The translations under genes were made by a program, and so were the position numbers. 64,000 bases of DNA from Pocillopora verrucosa (lineage: Eukaryota; Cnidaria; Anthozoa; Scleractinia; Pocilloporidae): assembly GCF_036669915.1 (NCBI RefSeq), contig NC_089315.1, positions 29,316,631 to 29,380,630 on the forward strand, given 5' to 3'. The notes beneath the pieces are model-generated. The model was not told the origin of the DNA, searched no databases, and worked only from the letters and a program-made list of their open reading frames with translations. Shown here one piece after another: positions 34,472-48,800 of the stretch (position 1 is the first letter of the stretch; the number at the start of each line of letters is the position of its first letter).

Positions 34472-35275
34472 ATGCCAAGACCTCTGAGAAACAGCTACGG
34501 CAGTGCAAAGCCGCCGTACTCCTACATTTCGCTGACAGCCATGGCTATCCAGAGCTCACCGCAGAAAATGCTATCGCTCAGTGAGATTTATCAATTTATC
34601 ATGGATCACTTTCCTTTTTACAGGGAAAATACGCAACGCTGGCAGAACTCGCTGCGACACAATCTCAGTTTCAACGACTGCTTTCTAAAGATTCCTAGAA
34701 GACCAGATCAGCCCGGCAAGGGAAGCCTCTGGGCTCTTCACCCAGATTGCGGAGCAATGTTTGAGAATGGCAGCTTCTTGCGCCGCAGAAAACGCTTCAA
34801 ATCCGAGAGGGAGAGGACCAGTAAACTTGCAAAGCTGATCACAGATGAGACTAAAGAACCGCATAACGGCAGAGTGCTTATGACGAGTGACAATCCTGCT
34901 CGCTGCATCTCGCCAGTCGATGTCACTCAATCGGGCTTCAAGCACCCTTTTAACATAGAGAACCTCATTGGATCAGACATCAAAAGCGTTCAGTCGTGCT
35001 CGACAATGACAACCCCTATTCCCTCTCTACCAACTTGTCCATCCTGCATGAATACACCTCCCGCCTCCTCACTGGCAGCCGGCTATCAAGGAAATCTTTG
35101 GTCTGCTGCTTTGCCAGCCCCGTATTTCGCCAAACCTTGTTCTCATCACGAGCGTATGAAGGAATATGAGATAGCAAGGCTTGGACAACAGTTTTACCAC
35201 ACAGGAGAACTTGCTTCGTTTTACGGCGCAGTTCCAGTATCCACTGCAGTTCTACCGCAGGCACTGTTTCGGTGA
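34472..35275 (+). CDS. FoxB: Forkhead box B transcription factor
   Basis: Nuclear DNA-binding developmental regulator. Intronless, 267 residues; the start is set at the ATG giving MPRPLRNSY, the family's characteristic N-terminus, although the frame is open four codons further. The forkhead domain spans about residues 13-108: [14 protein letters not shown], then recognition helix [12 protein letters not shown] at 59-70, the FoxB signature [16 protein letters not shown], and wing-2 basic patch RRRKRFK at 104-110. FNIENLI at 160-166 is an eh1-type Groucho-binding motif, typical of repressor Fox proteins. The C-terminal part is Pro/Cys-rich ([13 protein letters not shown]), then a less conserved tail. 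No neighbour suggests an operon-like link. Family assignment is firm from the N-terminus and forkhead sequence. Confidence 0.96.
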   Translation: MPRPLRNSYGSAKPPYSYISLTAMAIQSSPQKMLSLSEIYQFIMDHFPFYRENTQRWQNSLRHNLSFNDCFLKIPRRPDQPGKGSLWALHPDCGAMFENGSFLRRRKRFKSERERTSKLAKLITDETKEPHNGRVLMTSDNPARCISPVDVTQSGFKHPFNIENLIGSDIKSVQSCSTMTTPIPSLPTCPSCMNTPPASSLAAGYQGNLWSAALPAPYFAKPCSHHERMKEYEIARLGQQFYHTGELASFYGAVPVSTAVLPQALFR

Positions 35276-38200
35276 CCGTGTTCCAAGCTGTTCAGAGCTG
35301 TTTACGCCATAAAACACTGCTTCAAAGTGTAAGGAGACACTGACACTTGGAATACTTGAACTCTATTAAAAGCAGTAATAGCCCACGAGGACTTTTAGTC
35401 AAACAGCCGAAGGTTTCTAATGCTACTAAGACGGTCGCTCAGGTCTTCACACTCAAAGAAACATTCAGAGGAGACAAAGCCTTGAGTTAAGTAGCATAGC
35501 ATGAAAGTGTCAGTTTTAAATCGGTTCCTGTTAAAAACTGAATGGGCGATAAAGTGTCTTGTTTATTTCGTCGCGAAATGACTCGAAAAGCACAGCCGTT
35601 GTTAAACGAAAAGGGATAGTTTCAGAGGCTTATTTTAACTATGAAATGACTTATTTTAAAACACTGAAAAGGAAGACAACTTATTGAGGTAAAGGAAACT
35701 ACATATTACTCGCAGTAAATGTTTGAACAAATAGCCCGCTTTAATGTCGCCCACAACTCAGTATGTAAAAACTATTTTTATCGGGCTAAAAATGATTATA
35801 TCCCTAGAGAGAAATAATAGGCAAATTGAAGGCCAAACCTTGAATGAAATATTGTATATAAAGATCAGTATGTTTGAAATGAAAGCTGTTATTCGTTTTA
35901 GATGATTTCGGGTACATTTCCCAGTAGGTAATTTGTGTACGTTACAATTCGAAATTTAAAACGCAAACTAGGTTGAATATAGGTTACAGTTCTTGGTTTT
36001 CACAAGTTATTCAGTTGAAAAAGATTCAACCTTGGTTGAACTCGCTCACCCTAAAAAGGCTCGAATGGTATTTTTGTGATTAAATTATTTCGTAGATTTA
36101 AGTTGTTCTGAATTGTAAACATTTGCCCAGCGAGCTCTTGGATTGTATACGTTTTTCATCTCTTGTTGGTTTTAAAAGCAGAAATTTGTGAAGCCTTAAG
36201 TAAATACGGTTAAAAAGTATTTGAAAAATGTTCTTGTTTTTCTTTATTAACCTCAAGGAAACTTAAACTACATCAGTGAAGCACTTAGCATCACCTACCA
36301 AATGTTGATCGAAATAAAAAAAAAAGCCGATTAGATATTCATATTGGTTTGTTTTCGGTAGCCCTTTAAAAACAGGAGGAGGTAAGTTATATGTTAACGG
36401 CCTACTTCCAAGCACTTACAAATCGCTTAAACACTCTTTCTTCTCACTAAAACAAAATACCTTTTATTTTCACAGCTTTTTATCGTAAATTCGATGACAG
36501 GAGATGCACGGCTGTGAGGTGCTTCATCCTTCACAGTTCTAAAAAATTCGGGAAACGCCAAGGACTTGAAAAAAGCAAATGAATCTATCAGCGCCGTAGA
36601 ACTGTTTGGCCACCCGGCGATGAAAGAGCCCCCTTTTCTTACTCAATTTCGCAGCGAAGAACACAACTTATAAATAAGAATCTCTTCAAAACAGAAAACG
36701 AAGAAAGAAAGTCAACACATTTTGGAAAATACATCAACTTTTCAACAACCGATTCAGGAAAATCAAAGCAACTGAAATCAATTAAACCAAAAACTTTTAT
36801 GATACAGAATAGTCACGTTCCTTATACCTGGCGACAAAACACTTTACCTTACATTAATAAAAATTTAAATGCATTTAGAACCCATCAAGAAAACGTAAGA
36901 ATCATTTTGAGGGTTTCATAGTAGCTTTGCCAGCTTTTAAATTAAAAAAAAAAACATTTAAAAGCGTCGAAATTCCCGCGTTTAAGTCATAACCTTGGCG
37001 CTTTTTGTCAGAAATTTTACACAATTATCACTAAAATCTCTCGCGCATTTGTCACAAGAAACCTAATACTTTTCATTAAATTAAGATGGGAAAGGGCAGA
37101 ACTTCTCTTTAAGAATTTCAGTCTACTTATAACGTAATTGATCGTGATTCGAAACAATTATTGAAGAAAAAAAAGGTCGTGCACACGCGCTTGAAAAATA
37201 ACCGCACTTGAGAAAAATTCCCAACTGATGAACTTGAAACTCTTTAGACACGCATTAAATTCGACATTTAAGTACCATAATAAGACATATCAATATGCGA
37301 GAGTCTTTGCATATTGAAAGCACAATAACCGACGCTAGAAAGACTTCAAGATACCCCGCAATGCGAGATGACAGTGGCGCGCGAAATATGAGTCGTACAC
37401 AAATGTGTGTAACATAGTTGCTAAGAGAAAAGTTATCGACGAGAGGCATCTTCATTGATCTGCAAGATTAGGCTTACGTCGAAAAGGTTGCTTCGACAAC
37501 ATAAATGTGTTTTTGACAAGAGAGACACCTAACTTATCACGCAAACGCGTCTTTCATGGCAAGCGGTACGAACATATTGCGGCAAAAGATTTTGAGATTA
37601 CTTCTCATAAAAATGCTGCCATTTTCAGAGCACATCGCACAGTATTTCCACTCTAGCATATTGAATCCTGCATGTTCTTTTTGAAAAATCAAATTTCCGA
37701 ACAAGATGACAATGACATAATTTATTTGTTCTTGGCAAGTGTACTTAAAACTGGCGGTTGACAAGTCATCTGAAATATATCTGCAGATATTAACTTACAA
37801 TCTCATTTTCTTAAATTTTATGAAAATTTTGATATCTTAATCATTTCAAAACATAGACTAATGGTCAATCTTACAAGCTACAAATCTTGGCAACTGAAAT
37901 AAATTCATGTCATAGTATTAAATAAAACCAATATTGATTTTGTCGCAGGTTCTATGTAGAGTTTTATGCGATTTGTAGACCGCTCTTGACATTTTAATTT
38001 GTTACATATCAGAATATTGTTAGTACTGACTGAGATGGAAACACGACCATTTCTCTGTAAGGGCTGTATATAATATATTTTAGGACTCAATTTTCCGTCG
38101 ATGAGCAATATCAATCTTTCAGTTTTCTAACATATATTATCGTAACAAGATCGCCCTTGACGTAAGGTAATATTAAAGCTTGTTGAATTAAGAGCTGGAT

Positions 38201-41200
38201 TTATCTCAAAGAGGAGATATCATCTTCATTTCCCTACTTGAAAATCTATCGTCGGAGTTCGAAGGCTGCTTTTAGCTTTATCTGGGTAGAGGTTCAGTTC
38301 ATTCCACAACCTCTCTCAGATTGTAATATGTTCATTTAGCTGAAACCGTTACGGAATATAGTGTGCTCCACAACAACATTAGACAAGTACATTTTACAAA
38401 GAGCAATTTTTATTCATAACTTACCAAAAACTCCCAACGAGAAAACAGGAGAAGCTAGTTCATAATGATGGCCATCGATCGACAGCTTAAAGTTGTTTTG
38501 GTCAATTTTTCAGAAGTGTTTAATCAATGTGCTAATCACGCATCTAATTCTTAAAAAAAAAAAAGTATTCATAAACAAAACGTGATTGCTGTTCTTATTT
38601 TTTGCCAAAATATCAGGAGAGGATGAAAAGAGAGAAACTAGCCTCCATACGTACCTTCATTCAAATAATAATCCTTTTAAATCTAATTTTGCCTCATCCT
38701 CCATCTCAAATATACATCAATCAGTACATTTTATTAAAAAGCTTCTGAAAAGTAGTCTCTAATTCAAACCCGAGCCCTCAAACACCTTGGGTCGAAAATA
38801 AAGAGTGAGAATGTACATGACAAAAGAGCGTTTAAGAAAACTTAGAAATGAGTTCCTCCTCACTTCAATCAGTTTTCCTTTTGATATATATTTTACTGAG
38901 TGGAAGCAAATCAGTCTTAAGATATATTTTGTAAATGCATTTCTGCAAGGTTTGTTTTCGCACCACACATAATTTCCTCTCTATAGGGCCCACGCATTGG
39001 ATGAGAAACAAAAACAAACGAATCGTTAAACAAAAAAGCATTGCTCCGTCTCTGAATCTACGCCACACTTGCCAAAACACACATAGTCTGTTTCACTCAC
39101 TTCAACAGATGACAGTCTTCAAATAAATGCAAATATAAATTACGTATCTTTAGGGTTTGTCTTTGAGAACACGTTTTAGGCTTGGAAGGATCTTTTCCGC
39201 AAAGGATAAAAAAATGTCAACTAGCTGGCCAGTGGTAAATTGAGATGGACAGTTCATTTTTCATAAAAATTAAAGCTCCGTTTTCTTGTGTTTCTGGTGC
39301 CGCAGGGCTCATCAGATGTCGTATGTCCCTATAAAGGTGCCAATACTGTCAAATCTAGACCATACTTTGCTAAACGTATGAAAATTGCCACAAATTATTT
39401 CGCACCTGCACGGAGCAGGTTTAAAATCGCTTGTCGTTTGATGTTTTAAGAACTGCCGAACAATAAAAACACCTGAAGCAACAGAGTCAGCAGTCTTGAA
39501 TACTCTTTTTCTCGGTACAAATGTTTTGTCTAGATGGAGTTTAGCATCTTGGCAGCTGGATTTTTATTTCGAAATACGGACTGATGAGTTGAAAAGATAG
39601 CAAAGAACTTTTAAAAAACAACCTATACGCGGACTAGACTGTGCCACATTAGGCAGCAGAAGTGAAAAAAAAAATCAAAAGTTAAGAACTGAATTGTTCT
39701 GGCCCTTGAATGATTTTCAACATTAAGTCAGATCTCCACAGCAGTAATCGGTGGAAAGAAGCACTTTCCCTTCGTGAAGGTAAACAGAGGAACACCACCT
39801 CAAAATAGTCTTTGTATTAAACACATTACTAGCACAAACATTAACATTTCAAGACATCAATAAAGGTGCAAAAAAGCAAAAGAAGCAATGTTCACTTGTA
39901 AATATGATATTCAGATTTTATTTGCGACACTTATTACTATAAATAATGTTTAAAAGGAAAATATCACCTGCAAATAAGGGCAAATACTAGCAGTGCTCGT
40001 GTGTGAGCAAGATATGACAATTAGAAACACTTATGAGTAAGCAGCTTACATATTTAGCGTGAAAAAATTTATCTTGGCCCTTTAAACTGCACTTGCGGTA
40101 TCTTAAGAAAATGTAAGTAAATGTGCACTAGTCTGACCGATTCGAACACTATGAATAAAGAATTAATAGCCGGGTTTTTGCAGCACTTCCTCGTAAGAAA
40201 ATCATACTAACAATAAATGCATGGAATCTCAAGTGGTTAAGAGTTTCACAAAAACTGCAAGAGTCATTCATTACCTTAGAAAGTTTAAGACGTCTTCATT
40301 TCAACTAAAAGTGTTGAGAGGTCTACTCTAAACTGAAACGTAAACATTTGTTTAACTGTCCCAAAAATCAAACACATAACTGAGCTGAACTGCAGTATTA
40401 GGAGTTCCGGCACTTCGGTAGAGCATACAAACAAAGCACATACTTAGTTAAGGTAACCCTTAGTTTTGATAACGACGTTATTTTTTTTTTCCTTTTGATC
40501 ATGTGAGAATGTTTTCATCTTGAGGAAACCGTCAGCCGAGGCGGCGTCCTTCGCTGCAATCAAAGTCTCGAAGTAATAAGCGCCAACTTGATTAAAAAAG
40601 AGCTGTCGCAACCTTTTGTAGCTTCGCGCTTCGGGGCACATGGAAATGCCCGACAAAATTTAATCAGTGGCCCTGTTTTTCCTTTGTGCCAAACCCTTGG
40701 CTTTCAAAGCCTTATCAATGCTATATTAATCTTTCCATCCACGATATATCCACAGATAACGTACCAGCGTTTTTCTCCATTCCTGTCTCATACGAACCAT
40801 GCAGGTTTTGTATAGTTTTTCCTGATAGAAGCCTAGCGAAGTCCAACCAGAGGGGAGGCTGCCTAATAATAACTATCTTTGTCCGTGCTTCTCAGCGGCT
40901 CGCTTTGAAGTTGAGCTGACTCTCTCGCCGACTGGAAGTTTAATAAGCCTTGCAGGGCTTCAAGCCCACATGGGCCTTTGTTTTGTGTGCAGTGCATGTA
41001 CGCGCAGCTTGTGTTGTTATTACGCGCCCGTTCTAAATGAAAGTTGTTCTTGTTAGCGTTATTGATCAAAGGAGGACGAAATTAGACCAGCTTTAAGACA
41101 CACCCCGTAATAAAACGAGTGCCGAGTGGCCCAAACGTTAAAGAGGTGTCGAATTGTCAGCTAAATCATTCCGAAAACAGTCAGCAAAAACGCAACTGCC

Positions 41201-44200
41201 CCTAGGAAGCAAAATGTTATACGATGACTGAAAATTTTGCTAAGCAAACTTTTTCAGACTCCATTAGTAAAAAAACAACCAATTTGTTACGAGCAATCGT
41301 TTCAAAAACTGCAGTAGAAAAAGAAAACCCGACAAGTTTTCTAAGAATGCGCAGTGTTCCTATTTTGTTTTAAACAAAGAATTCCGACAATTTTCCGGTC
41401 AATGAAAAAAGATGATTCCCTGGTGACCACCCGTATAGAGACACAGTTTCACTGATGAAAACGCAAAATTTGAGCAGAAAAAAAAATATCGCTGCTTCAT
41501 GATGAACGGAAAAATGAAATAAATATGCCAAATGAGTTAAGAAACCCTCCAGCTACCGCAATAAAGCGACATGGGAAGTGTCGTAAAAAGAACCGTTATT
41601 GCCAACATTAAATGTGAACGAGTTTGTTTTACCGCTCGCATAACAAAGTGGCAATTAAAATCACAGCGGGTTCAAGCGCGTCACCTTATTTCCTGTTAAA
41701 CTCTTGCGCATGCGTCAAAGGCTGTCTATACAATGGAAAGAGCTCGACTTGATCAAACTTTAAATTTCAAACTCTACATTTCTGGAAGGAGCACCCCTGT
41801 TAAAGTTTCCATGAAATTTTGAGAAGGAGCTGTTGTTAAATGGCTTCCATGGAGACATACTTAAGAAACCTTCGATTTCATATTAATTTTTTGGCCCGAT
41901 TCAAAAATGGTTTTTCCACGAGGTAAATAATGCACAATCTAAGATCAGTCCAGACTGACTTGAGTGTTAGGCGATCAGGATTTTTTCCCTTTTTCTTCTC
42001 AGTAGAGCTCACTGCCAGCGCCACACCACCAGGGATAAATTACATTTCTTACGATAACAAAAGCCTTTGAGTTGTCATCAATTTCAAAATTTCGGTTTGT
42101 CTTTAAAACTGTAAGCAGAACTTTCCGAAAGGGGGACTAATGTCCGTTCAGCCTTCTAAACTTTGGTATGTGGAAAATATCACCTTTGGTTGTACGGTAT
42201 AAACACTAAGTAAACTCAAAGAACAGATGAAAATAAAAAAAATTGACATGCAAAAAGATAACAGGGAACTAATAGTTTGCAAAATATTGATATAATGTGT
42301 ACTTAGAGAATAAAGCCAGATTGATTACGCTCTCTTCATGAGTTACTCTCAAATTATTTAATTCAAGACGTTTAAAAATAAATTCGAGGGTTTGGCCTAA
42401 TAATATGAAATAGAGAGAGAAAAATCTCATATAAAAAACTTAATTCAGCTCGAGGATAATCTTCAAACCTACCACAGATTAAATATTTGGCTAGGAAATA
42501 CCAGCTTTAGTTATCTCGTACTCATAACGCCACTCAAGAGCCGACTACAAAGCTCACCGAAATAGAAGAGAATATGAACAAATCAACAGCGAAAATTGTT
42601 TGTATTCAGTCACAGTTTAATTAAAAAGGCCTTAATAATCCCGTGGAAGCGGTAACTGACAATAACACAGCCGCCACAGCTTTGTGCGTACCCGTCATGT
42701 TTGGAAAATTCATTTCTTCCCTCCAGCTTAACGGAGATTCGTGGCCGCCTGGGCTTTGTGTACGTACCTGCCGGAAAAACACTACCAAGGATAATTAAAC
42801 TGCGATCTGAAAATCTGATAGTGCTTTGTAAACTTCGCTCTTTTTCTTTCCTATTCAACTTTTGTACCAACCAGGCCAGGTTCTTAGGGAGCTAAGATGT
42901 TTCGGACAATTTGAAGGGTTTTTTACCGCTTTGATAAAGAGCTTCTTTTGACAATGCTTGACAATTTTATTTGTCGGCAAGATTTGCAAGGAAAATATTT
43001 ACTTAATAAAAGTCAATACAAGACCTTTATGGGGCGCGCTCTTTAATTCCAAAAATCTACACCACCCCATGTTAATTAAAATAAGGATGTTGAAATTGAT
43101 TATTACAAAAGCTAATAAAAATACCCACTATGGTTCGTCAACACGCTTGAAAAAAACCAACACTTTAAAGAGAAACCGGCCATGACTTATTCAAACTAAT
43201 TTGACGAGAAAAGATTTCACTATCGCTGGCACATCAAAGTGTTCTGTAAACATGTTATTTGGTTAACAGTTTTTCGCAGCGGGAAAGTTTGTTTTTAGAA
43301 CTTTCCACACTGTCCGTTGACAATTTCATTGTCCTGGCTTTGTTTGCTTAAGTGAATGACAATTTTATTTGGCCCTTCTGTGTGTCTATTGCACGCAGCG
43401 CGGCGGTTTTTGTTTCGTTATTAAACGACGATGGAAAGGGCTCTTTGAACGTGCCGACTCCAATACAGCCCTGTTGGCAATTTCATAATGCAAACTTCCA
43501 CCTTGTAAACGCCGCGCTTAGAAAAATAAACCATTAAATGATAACCACTAAACTTATCTGGAGAGGGATTTGCTTAATGTGGAATTGGAATCAAACTCAA
43601 CTTAATTTCACTTTTTTGCCGACAATTTATTACTGAAAACGGTGGTCATGTCGCTTACAAAGTTATTCCAAACACTAATAAACTTGTGCTTAATTACACT
43701 GTGCTACGGCGCTTCGCTTTTATTCCAAAGTTATTAGAATTATAGAGGTGTGAAATAAGGCACTTGTTACCCGCAGAAGCGTGTGTTACTTGAGGAACGG
43801 AGAACACTCACAAATCTGACCACAGCACGTACCTAGCTTTTTACAAAGGTAAGTGATGAATTTAAGTGCTTTATTTTCATTAGACCTATAGCGCTTTCTT
43901 CGTTCAAAGACGACAAAATAAAAATTTATCTTAGTGTATTATTGGTCCAGCAGTCCTCATTTAAAATATCAAAATTAATTAATTTTAAAACAATTCTTTT
44001 TTATTTTAAGAAAGACGAGTTGAATGAAAATGAGGCATACACGCCGAGGACTGACGAAAACCGAGGACGGACGAAGACTGCCGAACACCAACGAAGATTA
44101 ACAAAGTCGAAGACAGCTAGCAGGCCCAAGTCGGGCAATTGCTTTTGTTTAGTCAGTTATTTTTTAATCATTTGAACTGCAATCTTTTGCATTGCAATTT

Positions 44201-45229
44201 TCAATAAATTGGATATAGGTGTCATAAGGGCGCCAGAAAGGAATACTTTAAGTTCCGTATTTGAAAACCACCCATTTCTTTTGCTGCCCGGCCCAGCAGC
44301 GCTATCCCAACCAGAACAAATTCAGGCACCTCTTGTGGTAAATAATCTTGAAGATTTCAATTTTTCCTGTAGCCAATATGAAGCAAGTAGCTAATTTAGA
44401 GCGTTCGTTATTTTATGTCAGTGATGATCAGACCGGGACCTTCTAATGACGGTAGTAAACAGTGATAATTTGCAAAGGACCGAGTTGATCATCTTCCCTG
44501 CTGGATTTTTCAAATTTATCAAGGCTTGCTCACCCGTTTGAAAACATATTGTTGCTTAAGAAAATAAAAAAGAGTTATTGTTTGATTGATAAGAAATTTT
44601 CAGGAGGTTATCTGAAAGAGTCGTGATTTAGTTGAGAGTCAGTCATAGCGATTGCTTTCTTGAACCGAAAAACTTGTTTCTACATAGACCGATTTTCTTC
44701 AGTTCTGTCCGCCCATTGAGGACTTACTCGCAAGAGAAAAATCGTTACCTTGCATGAGTCTTGGTTTCCTTCAGGACAGTCTGAAGGATCAGCGAGTTTA
44801 ATGTTACTTTCTGCACAGCATATAAGTTATCCACAGTATTAACTGCTTGGCTTGAAAAACACAATGTGCCAGTTATTTAGATAAATTATTGCCATTGTTT
44901 GGTAAACTACATCATAAACCTCTTCACTATTGCCAAAGTTAACCGTCTTAATGTTGAGTTTTGTGAACAGGTCAAAGAGGGCGTACAACTAATATTGGAA
45001 GAAAACTGATGAATTAATTTCAAACAACCCACTTGTAAAGATTTCTCGAAGTTCATTGTTTATCTTAAACCGTGGCCTAATCAAGACTTCGTTTAAATTT
45101 ACGTCACGATAAGACCTCCCTTAAATAGTACCTCATTCATTCTGCATCATCCCGACGCATCTCGCGGGCTGTTACCACAATCTTTTGGCCGGGTAGGAAA
45201 ACGGGATAGGAAAGCGCACATTTTGCGAC
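35276..45229. other. Gene desert downstream of FoxB, left part
   Basis: About 10 kb with no credible coding exons; open frames are short and lack domains. The start holds the FoxB 3' UTR, with a possible AATAAA at 36314-36319. The 42.9-43.8 kb block is less AT-monotonous and has clustered motif-like repeats (see findings). Confidence 0.6.
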
Positions 45230-45860
45230 GTGGAAAAAACAAAAGAGAGAACGCGTTACGCGTCGAGATCATACACCGGAGGTTTCCAGACCAAACAACG
45301 GGAGAGAGAGCACGTTGCTTGTAAAGACCAAACAAAAGATAGCGCGCGTCGGGTGAGGAGACCAAATAAAGAGAGAGTGCGCGAACAAACATAGGGAGAG
45401 CGCGTGTTGCGTGTCGAAGACCAAACAAAGGAAAGCGCACTTTAATTTTCGAAATAAAAAAGCGAGAAAGAGTGCCCGTTGTGCGCGGAGACCAAACAAA
45501 GTGAGAGCGCGTGTTGCGAGTCGAGACCAAACAAAGAAAGAGCGCGCTTTGATTCTGGAAGCAAAACAAAGATAGAGAGTGCACGTTGAGTGTTAAGACC
45601 AAAACATGGTAGAAAACGCCTCCCTTATCGAGATTAAAGAATGGGATAGCGCGCGTTACGAGTCGAGACTAACCAAGGGTAGAACGTGCGTTGCTTCTGG
45701 AAACCAAACAAAGGAAGGTTCACATTGAGTGTCGAGACCAAACAAAGGAGGGCGCGGGTTGCGTGAGGAGACCAAAAAAAGTGAGGGTGCGTGTTGCTTA
45801 TGAAGACCAGACAAAGGAAGAGCGTGCTTTGATTTTGGAGAAAAAGGAAGAAAAAACCAA
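45230..45860. repeat. Degenerate ~35-bp minisatellite
   Basis: About 15-17 diverged head-to-tail units built on GAGACCAAACAAAGGAAGAG and GCGCGTGTTGCGTGTC. ACCAAACAA-type cores recur near 45289, 45328, 45361, 45420, 45491, 45526, 45704 and 45736, with other cores altered. Strong purine bias on the + strand leaves long open frames on the - strand (151 and 107 codons); these are repeat artefacts. Confidence 0.8.
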
Positions 45861-48800
45861 CCAGATCGGATATTTTTTGGAAAAACTTTGCTCGCTTTTT
45901 TAAATTCTGGTTATGAGCGGGAAAATTACTACAGACATGTGACCGTAACACAGCCACGTGATTACGAGTAACTGTGGTAGACTCGTGCTGATTAGATCAT
46001 ATCCTAGCAAACAGGGTCAGAACATTGTGTTGAACTTGAATCAGGCGTGGGGTGATTTCTTGTCAATCGACAGTTTACGGCCCTCGTGATTTGATAATTA
46101 CATCGATACTGCTATCTCATATACGTTGATAAAAATGTAGCATTAAAACACCTTAATTTATTGAAAATGCTACGCTGCGACAGGATAACTTAAAACTATC
46201 CCTTCACTGATTTGAATTAGACTCACCCGGCATGTTGAATACTGAGCAAAGTTTTCTAAAAGTGTGAAAAAGATTAACCCCCTACCTCAAATTTGGGCGC
46301 ACGGTAATCTTGCATATAATCGGATTTTCCGGATTATCCTCATTGGAAGAGGATTTTTTGCGATTGCTCTCCTGATTTGATGGTGGAGGTATATCTAGAG
46401 CAAAGCTTGAAACCTTCCCCCATCCCTCGCCTAAAATAGATTTTAAAAAAGGATTAGAGAATAAGGAGAAAGATGACTAATGCATCTCATGAACGCCATC
46501 TCCGTTCCAGAGGAGATAATCTATAGGTTTACTACCTTGATATATAGGTGTGTTGCCAAAAACTTTTCAAAAATTTTTTATTGTGAAATCAACCAGTGCA
46601 AAATGCACTTGACTGGGCGTACGTTGGAGATAAAATTAGCAACTAGGTACATATTTAGCTTAACCATCCGCCTACGTGCTGAACAAAACTGGTATTTTGA
46701 GCCTGTTTCCAACGTCAAATTACCGCTAACACTAAAAATAAGTTGCGAGGGAGGTTTTCCGTGTATTGCGTAGGAAGCGCCAAGCCACAGGGAGCTTAAA
46801 AATAACTTGAAGAATTTCACAATTCAATGAACTTTGTGCCTACTCAAGAGATCGGTCAGCAACTGAGGGAAACCAGAAGTGAACACATTCTGAGTAGGAA
46901 CAGGGCAAGACCGTTAATATATTTTGAGAAATATCGACTGATCGCAACAGGATAATATGTCTACAAAGAAAGGTTAATATAATTAAACTATGATTACGGA
47001 ATTGTGTAGAGTATCAATAAAACTTTACACAAAGGGTCGTAACAGTCTGCATTGAGGATGAGGAAAGTTCTCCAAATGCGTATTGCTTTTCGCAAATTAA
47101 CACCAACACCACACAAAGACAATGAAAACCTTGCAGAGAGAGTAACAAATGTTTTCATCACAAACACAGGAGTGGCACCAGTATTGTTCGTAACACCACG
47201 CGGGTCACGCGATTTCAACCCACGACAGTCACGAAAAGGCTTTGGTAGATTTGTACAGAAACTAGGAAGCTCAATGCATTTGTTTCAAATTTTGTTTCAT
47301 AAATGCTATTCGATTTCAAAGATCTCGATCTGGGTCGAGTCGTTGGTTCTTAAGAAATCAAATGGAAAATGAAAAAATGCAAAATACAGAGCAAACTTGT
47401 ACAAAATAGAATAGTTAAAATAATATTGAATCTTAACAGGAAGAAATTGTCATCGATTGGCAAACTAAATACTGCCTTTTTTAAGTATCAGTAAAGTTAC
47501 GATGTGTCAAACAAATTGCTTGTACAAGCTTCTTAGAAAAACTTTAACAGTGGGTATCAACGGAACCAAATAAATCGTTGGAATTTCCAGGTTGCAAAAA
47601 ATAAACAAAAACTTGATGAACGCTCGACTAAAAATATCTTTTGCACACTGTGAGCAATTGTTAAATTATTCAGAATCGGTGGAGAAAAAATTTCTGACTA
47701 ATAAGAGTCTGTCCACAAAATATTCTCAAAAACTACGGTTCCCAGTTCTATCTGAGTCAATTGCACTGATGTCCCACCTTCTGGTTCCGCTTCAGAGTAC
47801 AGGATGGTCAAGAGCGACATCCTGAATGATAATTTTATAAAAGCCTTCGATAAATTAGTCTGCTGTTCAAAGACCCTCTTAAAATCGCCATGCCAACAAC
47901 AAAACGCTTTTTTTTTTCCTCGACAGTTCTAAGCACAAACATGCCCCTATAAGGAAAAAAGCAGTTTAGTACAATTGGCATGATTTTGTACAAACGTCGA
48001 AAATCGACAACGGGAATTTTCCTCGTATCCAAATTGCAATTTTACACCTCTATTTTATTTATGGCATGATTAGTAACTGAAATATTATCGACTTATCCTC
48101 AACAGCGCAACATGTAAAGGCAAAGTGCTTCGATTTTAGAATTATTCATCATGCTTCTCGGTTTAATTACTTGAATGGTACAATGGTACCCTAAAAATTA
48201 CACTAAAGATTGAAATAAACTCAAATTTTTCTAGTAGAAATCTATTAGCACAAAAAAATTACCAGGATTTTGTTGAAAATTGACACGTTAAATGTTTCAT
48301 ATTCTTTTGCGCATGAAAATCTCGTGGTAATTATTTGGGGAAATAACCTCCAAAGTCTTTTACTTGTCACAACCAGTATTACCTTGACATTAGCGGTGAA
48401 ATGGATATCTTAAATTGTCACACTTGAGTAAACATTACCGACTACTTTCGAAGTGACATCACCAACCTAATATGTCGAAGTAGTATTTATTTCAAGTAGG
48501 GGGCAGAAGATAAATCAATTCAACATACCTCGACCAAGATAATTTTCCACGAGATCTTAAGCCCGATCAAGCAGCAGATCCTTGCGTGCAGTCAACGAAA
48601 AGGTAAGAGCACAAGTTAAATACAAATTCAAGGAAAATAACTCACGCAAACTACAGCGTGACTACTCCGTCTAGTTTTCATGCAAATTTTCGTCTCTGAA
48701 ACACGACATTACGTCAACAAATGAAAGATCCAGAGTCAGTCTTCTCTGAAACCATTAAAACGATAATTTAAAGTTTGTATCCAGAAAATATTCTCTCGCC

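Noticed and set aside
34685..34945. Antisense frames inside FoxB
   Set aside because: Shadows of the conserved forkhead coding sequence.
43942..44394. Two adjacent short frames with charged or Pro-rich sequence near 44 kb
   Set aside because: No domain, no convincing splice sites joining them, and repetitive GACGAA-type sequence in the first.
45147..45602. 151-codon open frame on the - strand (and 107 codons at 45634-45957)
   Set aside because: Both lie inside the degenerate minisatellite. Their low-complexity L/S/F/R sequence follows the repeat unit and shows no domain.
47052..47372. 106-codon + strand frame
   Set aside because: Overlapped by an equally open antisense frame; no domain, hairpin-like base content.
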